Translations under genes and position numbers: made by a program
Notes under the pieces: model-generated
The model's input: only the letters and a program-made list of their open reading frames with translations
The model's database searches: none
What the model was told of the DNA's origin: nothing
Origin: Flavobacteriales bacterium
GTDB lineage: Bacteria > Bacteroidota > Bacteroidia > Flavobacteriales > Flavobacteriaceae
Assembly: GCA_024641135.1 (NCBI GenBank)
Contig: JAHEDS010000017.1
Location: 1 to 37,480, forward strand
DNA: 37,480 nucleotides
Direction of reading: 5' to 3'
Shown here: positions 9,143 to 17,454 of the stretch, piece by piece
Layout: every line of letters starts with the position of its first letter
Numbering within the stretch: the stretch's first letter is position 1

Positions 9143-9150
9143 CAAAAATA
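9143..9150 (-). promoter_or_regulatory. Candidate -7 box of pdxJ
   Basis: On the minus strand this reads TATTTTTG, a match to the Bacteroidota -7 consensus TAnnTTTG, 18 bases before the pdxJ ATG. No TTG at the proper -33 distance is visible. Confidence 0.35.
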
Positions 9151-9185
9151 CAAAGTAGAACAGGCTTATGTCCTTTTTTTTTGAT

Positions 9186-9193
9186 TAATTTTG
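9186..9193 (+). promoter_or_regulatory. Candidate -7 box of the CBS-nadK operon
   Basis: TAATTTTG matches TAnnTTTG and lies 20 bases before the ATG at 9214. No convincing -33 TTG is present at 17-23 bases upstream. Confidence 0.35.
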
Positions 9194-9213
9194 TTAAGAA
9201 TTAAAACATTACA

Positions 9214-9873
9214 ATGGATCTCACTTCATACATTCTAAATGATATCAAGCCTTTAAATAGTAACAGTAAAATAGCTGATTTAATGTTATTATTTAACCAA
9301 TTAACATTTTCACATATTCCAATAAAAAATGATGAAGGTGTTTTTTTAGGATCATTTTCTGAAACCGATGTTCATTGTTTTGATGGCGATTTGGCATTAA
9401 ATGAATACAAATATGCTCTTGAAGATTTTTATGTAAGAGACAACACGTCCTGGTTAGATATTTTACAAGCTTTTACAAAAAACTCTACCAATGTAATGCC
9501 CGTATTAAATGACAAAAATGATTATTTGGGTTACTACGAACTTAAAGACATTATTGGTTTATTTAATGAGACACCTTTCTTTTATGAAGCTGGAGGTATT
9601 TTGGTAATTGAAAAAGGTGCTGATGATTATTCTTTTAGTGAAATTAGCCAGATTGTAGAATCAAATCATGGCAAATTACTTGGTTCATTCGTCTCAAAAA
9701 CCAATAACGAAATGATTCAAGTCACTCTTAAAATTGGAAATACCGGTTTAAATAATATCATTCAAACTTTTAGGAGATACAGTTATAACATTATTTCTGG
9801 ACATGAAGAAGACAGTTATATAGAGAGCCTTAAGGAGCGTTCAGATTATTTGAATAAATATTTAAACATCTAA
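9214..9873 (+). CDS. CBS-domain protein with ACT-like C-terminal region
   Basis: The 219-residue protein has a pair of CBS motifs in the first 115 residues (FSHIPIKNDEGVFLGSFSETDV and NVMPVLNDKNDYLGYYELKDI are the two 'P-V/I...D...G' halves at about 32-53 and 93-113). A region resembling an ACT/AcuB-type ligand-binding fold follows (about 120-200). CBS pairs usually bind adenine nucleotides such as AMP, ATP or NAD. The stop is only 3 bases before the nadK start, so the two are in one operon. A nucleotide-sensing role linked to NADP synthesis is plausible but is inference. Confidence 0.8.
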   Translation: MDLTSYILNDIKPLNSNSKIADLMLLFNQLTFSHIPIKNDEGVFLGSFSETDVHCFDGDLALNEYKYALEDFYVRDNTSWLDILQAFTKNSTNVMPVLNDKNDYLGYYELKDIIGLFNETPFFYEAGGILVIEKGADDYSFSEISQIVESNHGKLLGSFVSKTNNEMIQVTLKIGNTGLNNIIQTFRRYSYNIISGHEEDSYIESLKERSDYLNKYLNI

Positions 9874-9876
9874 ATT

Positions 9877-10761
9877 ATGAAAGTTGCCGTTTTTGGAAGA
9901 TTTTATAATCAAACTACAACATTTTCAGTTGAAACCCTCTTCAACTTTCTCAAAAAAAAAGATGTTGACGCTTATATAGAATCTGAATTTTATAATCTTA
10001 TAAATGATAATGATCCCAACAAAATAAATCATTTATCAAATAAACAATTTAACACATTAGACACGTCTTTTGACTTGTTTATTAGTATTGGTGGAGACGG
10101 AACCATTTTACGAGCCATAACTTTTGTAAAAGATTTAGGAATTCCAATTATTGGTATAAACACTGGTAGATTAGGCTTTTTAGCCACTATTCCAGTAAAT
10201 GATATTGAGTTAGCCATTCAAAATATTATTAACGGAAAATATAGAATTTCAGAAAGAAGTTTGTTAACAATAACAACCTCTGTTGATAATGAAGATATAG
10301 ATTCTTTAAATTTTGCACTCAATGAAATTGCTGTAAGTAGAAAAAATACAACTTCTATGATTACAGTAGAGACTTTTTTAGATGGTGAATACCTAACCTC
10401 TTATTGGAGTGATGGACTTATTGTATCTACACCAACAGGCTCAACTGGCTACTCATTAAGTTGTGGCGGCCCGGTTATAACTCCAGAAACAAATAGTTTT
10501 GTTATAACCCCAATTGCCCCTCATAATTTAAGTGCTCGTCCTTTAATAATTCCTGATGGAACCGAAATTCAACTAAAAGTTACTGGGAGAGAAGAGAACC
10601 ATTTGGTCTCATTAGACTCGCGAATTGCCACTTTAGATAACGGAACAATTATAAAAATAAAAAAAGCTCCTTTTACAATTAAAATGGTTGATCTTTTAAA
10701 CGAAAGCTTTTTAACGACCCTTCGAAAAAAACTACTTTGGGGAGAAGACAAGCGTAATTAG
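9877..10761 (+). CDS. nadK: NAD kinase
   Basis: NadK phosphorylates NAD+ to NADP+ using ATP or polyphosphate in the cytoplasm. The 294-residue product has the family GGDGT motif at 72-76, the LNEIAV stretch in the middle, and the TPTGSTGYSLSCGGP motif that binds the substrate. Length is typical. It is the second gene of a two-gene operon with the CBS protein. A weak hairpin (10788-10798 with 10811-10820) after the stop overlaps the promoter of the next gene. Confidence 0.96.
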   Translation: MKVAVFGRFYNQTTTFSVETLFNFLKKKDVDAYIESEFYNLINDNDPNKINHLSNKQFNTLDTSFDLFISIGGDGTILRAITFVKDLGIPIIGINTGRLGFLATIPVNDIELAIQNIINGKYRISERSLLTITTSVDNEDIDSLNFALNEIAVSRKNTTSMITVETFLDGEYLTSYWSDGLIVSTPTGSTGYSLSCGGPVITPETNSFVITPIAPHNLSARPLIIPDGTEIQLKVTGREENHLVSLDSRIATLDNGTIIKIKKAPFTIKMVDLLNESFLTTLRKKLLWGEDKRN

Positions 10762-10812
10762 GCAATATTTTTCAATAATTTATGTTTTAAAGCTAATTCA
10801 ATTAGTATCTAA

Positions 10813-10844
10813 TTGCTTTAGCCTAATCATATTTATTATATTTG
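10813..10844 (+). promoter_or_regulatory. Flavobacterial-type promoter TTG-N21-TATATTTG
   Basis: TTG at 10813-10815, a 21-base spacer and TATATTTG at 10837-10844 match the Bacteroidota sigma-A consensus TTG-N17-23-TAnnTTTG. The start codon of the DUF6089 gene is 17 bases further on. This is the best-formed promoter in the window and probably drives the DUF6089-uppS-bamA run. Confidence 0.65.
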
Positions 10845-10861
10845 CAAACTTTTAAACCCCT

Positions 10862-11548
10862 ATGAGGTATATAGCTATTTTTATTTTAAGCGTATTAAGC
10901 ATTCAATCGACCTATTCTCAAATTAATGAAATTGGGGTTTTTTTAGGTGGAAGTAACTTTATAGGTGACGTTGGAAGCACCAGTTATATTTCTCCTAATC
11001 AATTGGCAATTGGAGGTATTTATAAATGGAACAAAAGTACGAGACATTCTTATAGAATATCGTTAACCTATACCGATTTAAAAGGAGAGGATAATAAATC
11101 TGATGATCCTAGACGTTTGCAAAGAGACTATAATTTTACAAATCAAATAATTGAGATTTCTGCAGGAATGGAATTAACCTTTTTCGATTTTAATTTGCAT
11201 CCAGGAGAAAAAGTAGCAACCCCTTATTTATATTCGGGTATTTCGGTAGCTAGAAATGAAGATTCTTATTTTTTAAGTGACGTTCAAACTTTTCAAAATT
11301 CATCAAGTTGGGCTTTTGGTATTCCAATGGTTTTAGGATTTAAATCTAATTTTCTAGGTAATATAATTCTTGGAATAGAAGTAGGTGTGCGTTACACCTT
11401 TTCTGATAATATTGACGGCAGCTATCCTGCAGATGAATTACTTCAACCAAATAGATTCGGAAACCAAAATAATAACGACTGGTATACCTTTACTGGTGTT
11501 ACACTAACCTATACCTTTGGAGAAAACCCTTGTTATTGTCCAAATTAA
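10862..11548 (+). CDS. DUF6089 family outer-membrane beta-barrel protein
   Basis: The 228-residue product starts with a signal peptide (MRYIAIFILSVLSIQSTYSQ). It then shows alternating hydrophobic/polar strands (EIGVFLGGSNFIGDVG, RHSYRISLTYTDLKG, NIILGIEVGVRYTF) typical of a small beta-barrel. The last strand, TGVTLTYTFGE, is followed by a short cysteine tail NPCYCPN. DUF6089 members sit directly before uppS-bamA in many Flavobacteriia; function is unknown. The stop is 3 bases before uppS, so the genes are co-transcribed. The position next to bamA suggests a link to barrel assembly, but this is inference. Confidence 0.8.
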   Translation: MRYIAIFILSVLSIQSTYSQINEIGVFLGGSNFIGDVGSTSYISPNQLAIGGIYKWNKSTRHSYRISLTYTDLKGEDNKSDDPRRLQRDYNFTNQIIEISAGMELTFFDFNLHPGEKVATPYLYSGISVARNEDSYFLSDVQTFQNSSSWAFGIPMVLGFKSNFLGNIILGIEVGVRYTFSDNIDGSYPADELLQPNRFGNQNNNDWYTFTGVTLTYTFGENPCYCPN

Positions 11549-11551
11549 TTC

Positions 11552-12292
11552 ATGAGTTTAAAAACAAACATAAACGACAACGCTTTACCCAGACATATTG
11601 CCATAATTATGGATGGTAATGGTCGTTGGGCCAAAAAACTAGGTATGGCTAGAACTTTTGGACATGAGAATGGCGCAAAAGCTGTACGACAGGTTGTTGA
11701 GGGTTGTGCTGAACTTGGAGTTGAAAATTTGACGCTTTATGCGTTTTCAACTGAAAATTGGAATCGACCTAAATTGGAAGTTCAAACACTTATGCGTTTA
11801 TTAATTTCATCGTTAAAAAAAGAAATAAAAACACTCCATAAAAATAACATTAAACTTTGTACAATAGGGAATACAGATTCGTTGCCATCAAAAGTCTATA
11901 AAGAACTTGCTGATGTTATAGAAAAAACAAAATTAAATACCCGCATGACTTTAACAATTGCATTGAGTTATGGCTCAAGGGAAGAATTGATAAGTACTGT
12001 AAAAGAAATAAGCATTAAAGTTAAAAATAATATAATTTCGCCCGAATTAATTGATGAATCAATTATTAATGAGCATCTTTACACGCGAAATTTACCAGAT
12101 GTAGATTTACTTATAAGAACCAGTGGGGAACAACGAATAAGTAATTTTTTACTTTGGCAAATTGCATATGCAGAATTGTATTTTACAAATACACTTTGGC
12201 CAGATTTTTCAAAAGAAGATCTGTATGGTGCTATTATTGAATATCAAAAAAGAGAACGACGATTTGGGAAAACAAGTGAACAAATTAGATAA
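11552..12292 (+). CDS. uppS: Undecaprenyl diphosphate synthase / isoprenyl transferase
   Basis: This cis-prenyltransferase adds eight isopentenyl units to farnesyl diphosphate to make the C55 lipid carrier for peptidoglycan and O-antigen. The 246-residue product has the catalytic Asp21 in IIMDGNGRWAKK (18-29), GHEN at 37-40, YAFSTENWNRP at about 63-73, and the C-terminal RTSGEQRISNFLLWQ and YAELYFT motifs. Length is normal. It lies between the DUF6089 gene and bamA. Confidence 0.97.
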   Translation: MSLKTNINDNALPRHIAIIMDGNGRWAKKLGMARTFGHENGAKAVRQVVEGCAELGVENLTLYAFSTENWNRPKLEVQTLMRLLISSLKKEIKTLHKNNIKLCTIGNTDSLPSKVYKELADVIEKTKLNTRMTLTIALSYGSREELISTVKEISIKVKNNIISPELIDESIINEHLYTRNLPDVDLLIRTSGEQRISNFLLWQIAYAELYFTNTLWPDFSKEDLYGAIIEYQKRERRFGKTSEQIR

Positions 12293-12302
12293 TATATTAC
12301 TA

Positions 12303-14876
12303 TTGAAAACATATTTAAAAAACTGCATCTACTTATTAATAATCATTTGCAGTATTAATATTCAAGCTCAAGAAATTACTTATAATACTGGTAAGAAATA
12401 TGTTCTAGGAGGTGTAACAGTTGTTGGAAACTCCAGTTTTAGTGAACAAACGATAATCACTTATTCCGGATTAAGTAATGGAAAAGAAATAACGATACCG
12501 GGAGAAGATATAAGTAACGCTATTAAAAAACTATGGAGTTCCAAACTTTTTAGTGATATTGAGATTTATGTAACTAAAATAGATGGTGATTCTGCTTTTT
12601 TAGAAATTAGACTTTCCGATTTACCTGAACTGAATGACATAAAAGTAAACGGTGTTAAGAAAGGAAAAGTTGAAGGAATTATTAAAGACAACAAATTACT
12701 AAAAGGTGTTAAGGTTACTGAAAACCTTATTACGAATACAAAAAATCACCTTGAAACCAAATATAAAAAAGAAGGATTTGTAAACACAAAAGTTAATTTC
12801 CGAACGATTGAGGTTAATGACTCTATTAAAAAAGCCCGAGTTAATCTTGTTTTAAATATTGATAAAGGGGAAAAAGTCAAAATAAAAAATATTGACTTTA
12901 GTGGCAATGAGATTTTAAGCAGTAAAAAGCTTAGAAAAAGCATGAAAAACACTAAAAAAATTAATTTTGTTCGGGTTTTAAAACGTTCAAAATTTATTGA
13001 TTCCGCTTACCAAAAAGATTTAGCTAGTGTTATTGATAAATATAAAGAAAATGGGTACCGAGATGCTCGTATTCTATCAGACAGCATGATTATTAATAAT
13101 GATAATAGTATTTCTCTTGTTATTAAAGTTAATGAAGGTGAAAAATATACATTTGGAAATATTTCTTTTATTGGAAATACCGTTTATTCAAATGAACAAC
13201 TTAGCAGAATATTGCGAATAAATAAAGGAGATACCTACAATGGGGTTTTACTCCAAAAACGTATTGCAGACAATTCAAAACCTGATGCTCTTGATATAAC
13301 AAATTACTACCAAAATTATGGTTATTTATTTTCAAATATAAACCCAGTAGAAGTAGGTGCAGAAAATAATATTATTGATATGGAAATAAGAATTGTTGAA
13401 GGGAAACCTGCTTATTTCAATAATGTTACTGTAGTTGGAAATGATAAAACTAACGACCACGTTATATATAGAGAATTAAGGACAAGACCCGGTCAATTAT
13501 ACAGCAAAGCTAATGTTGTAAGAACTGTTCGTGAACTTGGCCAATTAGGATTTTTTGACGCTCAGGAAATAGCCCCTAACTTCCTAAATCCAAACCCGAA
13601 CGAAGGTACTATTGATATGGAATATTCGGTTAAAGAAACTGGTTCTAGCCAAATTGAACTTCAGGGAGGTTATGGTGGAGGTGGCTTTATAGGAACTTTA
13701 GGACTTTCTTTTAATAACTTTTCTATAAAGGACATATTTAAAAAAGATGCTTATAAACCAATCCCAATGGGAGATGGACAAAAACTAGCTTTACGTTTAC
13801 AAGCTAGTCGTTTTTACCAAACTTATAGTTTTTCATTTTCTGAGCCTTGGTTAGGAGGTAAAAGACCTGTTCAGTTTTCTACATCTTTATCTCATACTAA
13901 ACAGTTTTTATATGATTATCAAACAAGAAATGCAGATAAGAGCAAGAGCTTTAACATAACTGGTATTACTTTTGGATTAGCTAAGCGTTTGTCTGTTCCA
14001 GATGATTATTTCACTTTATCTCAAGCTGTTAGTTTCCAACGTTATGATTTAAATAACTATAATACTGGTTTATTTACTTTTGGAGATGGTTATGCTAACA
14101 ACCTTTCATATCAAATAGGTTTAAATAGAAACAACACCTATAATGACCCTATTTATCCAACTGGAGGATCTAATTTTGACGTGAGATTGAAATTTTCACT
14201 CCCTTATTCTGTATTCACCGATGTAGACTATGCTGCTTTAAAAGAAGAACGTGATGCCCTTATTATTATTCGTGATGACTCATCTCAAAATATCATAGAC
14301 AGAAATAATGCCTCGGCTAGGATTGGTGAAATAGACCAAGAGCGCTATAAGTGGTTAGAATTTTATAAAATTAATTTCAAAGCGGATTGGTATACTGAGA
14401 TAACGAAAGATTTAGTTTTAAGACCAAGTGCAGAATTTGGGTTTTTAGGAGCTTATAATAATGATAGAGGTGTTATTCCTTTTGAGCGTTTCTTTCTTGG
14501 TGGTGACGGTTTAGGAAGTTATAGCTTAGATGGAAGAGAAACAATTGCTTTACGCGGATATCCAAACCAATCATTATCAAACCAAGATGGTGGAGTAATA
14601 TATAATAAATTCTCTTTAGAACTTAGATATCCTATCACTTTAAAAGCATCTGCAAAAATATATGCCTTAACGTTTATTGAAGGTGGGGCGTCTTATAACA
14701 GTTTTAAAGATTATAATCCATTTCAGCTTTATCGTTCGGCCGGATTAGGTATTCGTATATTTATGCCTGCATTTGGATTATTAGGTATTGATTTTGGACA
14801 TGGATTTGATCCACTTCCAGGAGAAACAAAGAAACATGGTTGGGAAACGCATTTTATTATTGGTCAACAATTTTAA
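12303..14876 (+). CDS. bamA: Outer-membrane protein assembly factor BamA (non-ATG start)
   Basis: BamA inserts beta-barrel proteins into the outer membrane. After a signal peptide there are several POTRA repeats (GGVTVVGNSSFSEQTI, IKNIDFSGNEIL, YTFGNISFIGNTVY, FNNVTVVGNDKT mark their strands). A 16-strand barrel follows, with RFFLGGDGLGSY, the ALRGYP stretch and a final strand ending in phenylalanine (GWETHFIIGQQF). No ATG precedes the signal peptide: the open frame starts inside uppS at 12162, but that segment is not protein-like. I prefer TTG at 12303, 10 bases after the uppS stop, which gives MKTYLKNCIYLLIIICS and 857 residues. An in-frame GTG at 12276 is the alternative (866 residues, overlapping uppS). 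Confidence 0.92.
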   Translation: MKTYLKNCIYLLIIICSINIQAQEITYNTGKKYVLGGVTVVGNSSFSEQTIITYSGLSNGKEITIPGEDISNAIKKLWSSKLFSDIEIYVTKIDGDSAFLEIRLSDLPELNDIKVNGVKKGKVEGIIKDNKLLKGVKVTENLITNTKNHLETKYKKEGFVNTKVNFRTIEVNDSIKKARVNLVLNIDKGEKVKIKNIDFSGNEILSSKKLRKSMKNTKKINFVRVLKRSKFIDSAYQKDLASVIDKYKENGYRDARILSDSMIINNDNSISLVIKVNEGEKYTFGNISFIGNTVYSNEQLSRILRINKGDTYNGVLLQKRIADNSKPDALDITNYYQNYGYLFSNINPVEVGAENNIIDMEIRIVEGKPAYFNNVTVVGNDKTNDHVIYRELRTRPGQLYSKANVVRTVRELGQLGFFDAQEIAPNFLNPNPNEGTIDMEYSVKETGSSQIELQGGYGGGGFIGTLGLSFNNFSIKDIFKKDAYKPIPMGDGQKLALRLQASRFYQTYSFSFSEPWLGGKRPVQFSTSLSHTKQFLYDYQTRNADKSKSFNITGITFGLAKRLSVPDDYFTLSQAVSFQRYDLNNYNTGLFTFGDGYANNLSYQIGLNRNNTYNDPIYPTGGSNFDVRLKFSLPYSVFTDVDYAALKEERDALIIIRDDSSQNIIDRNNASARIGEIDQERYKWLEFYKINFKADWYTEITKDLVLRPSAEFGFLGAYNNDRGVIPFERFFLGGDGLGSYSLDGRETIALRGYPNQSLSNQDGGVIYNKFSLELRYPITLKASAKIYALTFIEGGASYNSFKDYNPFQLYRSAGLGIRIFMPAFGLLGIDFGHGFDPLPGETKKHGWETHFIIGQQF

Positions 14877-14924
14877 TTTTGGCACGATATTTTCTAACTA
14901 TACTTTGTTGATTTGAAAGAAGAA

Positions 14925-14958
14925 TTGAAATTTTTAAGATTAAAATTCGTTAATTTTG
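14925..14958 (+). promoter_or_regulatory. Candidate promoter for the ompH pair
   Basis: TTG (14925-14927), 23-base spacer and TAATTTTG (14951-14958) match the phylum consensus at the long end of the allowed spacing. It would produce a leader of roughly 90 bases that includes the hairpin at 14978-15004. Confidence 0.35.
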
Positions 14959-14977
14959 AAAGATCAATTCAAAAATT

Positions 14978-15010
14978 GACAGATTTATTAAGTATTCATC
15001 TGTCGTTTTT
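14978..15010 (+). terminator. Weak candidate terminator or leader hairpin between bamA and ompH
   Basis: A 7-bp stem GACAGAT/ATCTGTC (14978-14984, 14998-15004) with a 13-base loop is followed by GTTTTTA. It is either a weak bamA terminator or a structure in the leader of the next gene. Confidence 0.35.
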
Positions 15011-15053
15011 AGAATTATAAACTAATAATTATAGGAATTATAAAAACAGACAC

Positions 15054-16061
15054 ATGAAAACTAACGTTCTTTTTTTACTGACATTTGTGTTTATAATCAG
15101 CTTTTCTTCTAAAGCACAAAGAGGAGTAAGAATAGCCTATATAGACACAGAATACATCTTAGAAAATGTTCCAGAATATCAAGAAGCAACTTCACAGCTC
15201 AATCAGAAAATTTTAAAATGGAAAAATGAAATTGAGGAGAAATTAGCTGTAATTGAACAAAAAAGAAAAGATTTAAGCAATGAAAAGGCCCTTTTAACCA
15301 AAGAACTTATTGATGAACGTGAAGAAGATATTTATTTTGAGGAAAAGGAAATTTTAGATTATCAACAAAAACGATTTGGACATAATGGCGATTTAATGAT
15401 TCAAAAACAGCAGTTGATGCAGCCTATACAGGATCAAATTTTTTCAGCCGTTCAAGATTTAGCCGCTGCTAAAAAATATGATTTTATATTTGACAAATCA
15501 TCTGATGCAACTATGTTATATTCGGCCAAACAGTTTGATTTGAGTGAGCAAATTTTAAGAAGTATTACAAGAACATCAAAACGTGAGCAGGCACAATCAA
15601 AGGCTGAAAGGAAAGCGGCACAAGACGAAGAATTATTGCCCGAAATTAATGTTGAATTAGAAGAACGCGAAAAAGCCTTAGAAGAGAAAAATGCAGAAAG
15701 ACAAAGTGCTGTTGAAAAAAGAAGACAAGAAATTTTAGCAGATCGTGAAGCAAAGAAATTAGAAGCAGAAGCTAGAAGGCAAAAAATATTAGAAGACAGA
15801 GAAAAGGCCAAGCAAGCTAAGATAGATGAAAGAAACGGAGTTACAAAAACTGAAGATTCAAATACAAATGCTACTAAAACAGAAACAAAAGCTACAGAAT
15901 CTAAAACTGTAGAAACTAAAACTAGAGAGCAACTTATTGAAGAAAACAGACAAAAAAAATTAGCTGAAAGAGAAGCTAAAAAAAAGGAATTAGAGGAACG
16001 TAGAAAAAAAATATTAGAAGACCGCCAAAAGGCAAAAGATAGTACAAACAATAACAATTAA
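15054..16061 (+). CDS. Skp/OmpH family periplasmic chaperone with long charged repeat tail
   Basis: OmpH/Skp proteins hold unfolded outer-membrane proteins in the periplasm for BamA. Residues 1-21 are a signal peptide and 25-172 are a normal OmpH domain (RIAYIDTEYILENVPEYQEA, then a coiled coil, then YDFIFDKSSDATMLY). Beyond residue 172 is an extra tail of about 160 residues, extremely rich in Lys, Arg and Glu. It carries four copies of an 'RRQKILEDREKAK'-like unit at about 223, 241, 299 and 316, interrupted by a Thr/Glu/Lys linker at 261-292 with no aromatic residue. At 335 residues it is about twice the usual length. It is followed by a standard-length paralogue. Confidence 0.88.
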   Translation: MKTNVLFLLTFVFIISFSSKAQRGVRIAYIDTEYILENVPEYQEATSQLNQKILKWKNEIEEKLAVIEQKRKDLSNEKALLTKELIDEREEDIYFEEKEILDYQQKRFGHNGDLMIQKQQLMQPIQDQIFSAVQDLAAAKKYDFIFDKSSDATMLYSAKQFDLSEQILRSITRTSKREQAQSKAERKAAQDEELLPEINVELEEREKALEEKNAERQSAVEKRRQEILADREAKKLEAEARRQKILEDREKAKQAKIDERNGVTKTEDSNTNATKTETKATESKTVETKTREQLIEENRQKKLAEREAKKKELEERRKKILEDRQKAKDSTNNNN

Positions 16062-16090
16062 TAATTCAAAACAGTTAACACTTTTACAAA

Positions 16091-16597
16091 ATGAAACAAT
16101 TAAAAACACTTTTATTAGCAACAGCACTATGTATTGGTACTGTAAGTTTTACACAAGCACAAAGCAAAGTTGCTCATATAAATACTCAGGATTTAATTAC
16201 TGCAATGCCAGAATATAAGGCAGCCCAAACACAACTTGAAACTCTAACAAAATCGTATCAAGCCGAAATTCAAAATATGGCTACTGAGTTTCAAAACAAG
16301 GTTAAGCAATATGAAGCAGAAGCTCCAACAAAAACCGATGAGGAAAACGGAAAAAGAGGTCAAGAAATTCAAGGAATGCAAGACAACATAAGACAATACC
16401 AAAGTCAAGCTCAACAAGACATGCAAACTAAAGAAATGGATCTTTTAAAGCCAATTACTGAAAAGGCTAAAACGGCTATTTTAAAAGTATCAAGAGCTCA
16501 AGGTTTTGATTATGTTTTAGACTCTTCACAAGGTGTAGCTATTTTAACTGATGGTAAAAACTTGTTAGACGATGTTAAAAAAGAATTAGGTATATAA
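16091..16597 (+). CDS. Skp/OmpH family periplasmic chaperone (standard length)
   Basis: The 168-residue product has a signal peptide ending at QAQS, then KVAHINTQDLITAMPEYKAA, a long Gln/Lys/Glu-rich coiled coil, and a C-terminal GFDYVLDSSQGVAILTDG strand pair. These are the features of a compact Skp chaperone that delivers outer-membrane proteins to BamA. It lies 29 bases after the longer OmpH gene and is probably co-transcribed with it. A strong terminator follows. Confidence 0.93.
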   Translation: MKQLKTLLLATALCIGTVSFTQAQSKVAHINTQDLITAMPEYKAAQTQLETLTKSYQAEIQNMATEFQNKVKQYEAEAPTKTDEENGKRGQEIQGMQDNIRQYQSQAQQDMQTKEMDLLKPITEKAKTAILKVSRAQGFDYVLDSSQGVAILTDGKNLLDDVKKELGI

Positions 16598-16620
16598 TAA
16601 ATTCTTAATTTAATTTATAT

Positions 16621-16652
16621 AAAGCTGCTTTTTACTAAGCAGCTTTTTTATT
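16621..16652 (+). terminator. Rho-independent terminator after the ompH pair
   Basis: A perfect 10-bp stem AAAGCTGCTT/AAGCAGCTTT (16621-16630, 16637-16646) with a 6-base loop runs into a T-rich tail. It ends the envelope cluster just before murI. Confidence 0.88.
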
Positions 16653-16656
16653 TTTG
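16649..16656 (+). promoter_or_regulatory. Possible -7 box immediately before murI
   Basis: TATTTTTG fits TAnnTTTG, but its last base is only 6 bases before the murI ATG, overlapping the terminator tail. If it is used, the murI transcript would be nearly leaderless. No -33 TTG is visible. Confidence 0.25.
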
Positions 16657-16662
16657 TATACT

Positions 16663-17442
16663 ATGCAAACAAACCCTATTGGCATTTTTGATTCTGGTAT
16701 TGGAGGTACTTCTATTTGGAAAGAAATTCACAGTCTTTTACCAAATGAAAATACTATTTATTTAGCCGATAGTGCAAATGCACCATATGGTATAAAAGGT
16801 AAGCAAGCCATAGTAGATTTAAGTATTAAAAACACAGAGTATTTAATTAATCAAGGTTGTAAAATCATTGTAGTTGCTTGTAACACCGCCACCACAAATG
16901 CAATAAGTTTATTAAGAAAAAACTACGATATCCCTTTTATTGGTATTGAGCCCGCAATAAAACCCGCTGCATTAAATTCAAAGACAAAAGCAATTGGAAT
17001 TCTGGCCACCAAAGGTACATTAAGCAGTGACTTATTTTATACTACTACAAGTTTATATGCTCACGGGTTAAAGGTAGTTGAACAAGTAGGTGAAGGTCTT
17101 GTTGAATTGATTGAAATGGGAAAAATTAATTCAGAAGAAATAAAAATGCTCCTAAAAGAGTATTTAAAACCAATGTTAGAAGCTAATATTGATTATTTAG
17201 TCTTAGGATGTACACATTACCCATATCTTATTCCTCAATTAATAGAAATGCTTCCAAAGCATATTAAAATAATAGATTCTGGTGAAGCCGTAGCAAGACA
17301 AACAAAGGCTGTTTTAGAAAAACATCATTTACTAAATTTACAAACTACTAAAAGTAAATGTGAGTTTTACACGAATGGAAATCCAGAAGTATTAAAAACT
17401 ATATTAGATAATAGTTTTGAAGTAAAAACTTTAGACTTTTAA
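16663..17442 (+). CDS. murI: Glutamate racemase
   Basis: MurI converts L-glutamate to D-glutamate for peptidoglycan. The 259-residue product has the N-terminal GIFDSGIGGTS motif with Asp10, the two catalytic cysteines Cys73 (VACNTATTNA) and Cys183 (GCTHYPYL), and normal length. The frame opens at a TTG at 16654, but ATG at 16663 gives the expected MQTNPIGIFDSG start. It converges on the gene at 17455 with only 12 bases between the stops and no room for a terminator. Confidence 0.96.
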   Translation: MQTNPIGIFDSGIGGTSIWKEIHSLLPNENTIYLADSANAPYGIKGKQAIVDLSIKNTEYLINQGCKIIVVACNTATTNAISLLRKNYDIPFIGIEPAIKPAALNSKTKAIGILATKGTLSSDLFYTTTSLYAHGLKVVEQVGEGLVELIEMGKINSEEIKMLLKEYLKPMLEANIDYLVLGCTHYPYLIPQLIEMLPKHIKIIDSGEAVARQTKAVLEKHHLLNLQTTKSKCEFYTNGNPEVLKTILDNSFEVKTLDF

Positions 17443-17454
17443 ATTTCTTGAATA

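Noticed and set aside
12162-12302. Extra N-terminal segment of bamA within uppS
   Set aside because: It is a different frame of the uppS coding sequence and precedes a clean signal peptide, so it is not part of BamA.
15452-16057. 201-codon open frame on the minus strand opposite the long OmpH gene
   Set aside because: It is the antisense of the Lys/Glu-rich repeat tail and reads as a Ser/Phe/Leu-rich low-complexity product; the plus-strand gene has a signal peptide and a recognised domain.
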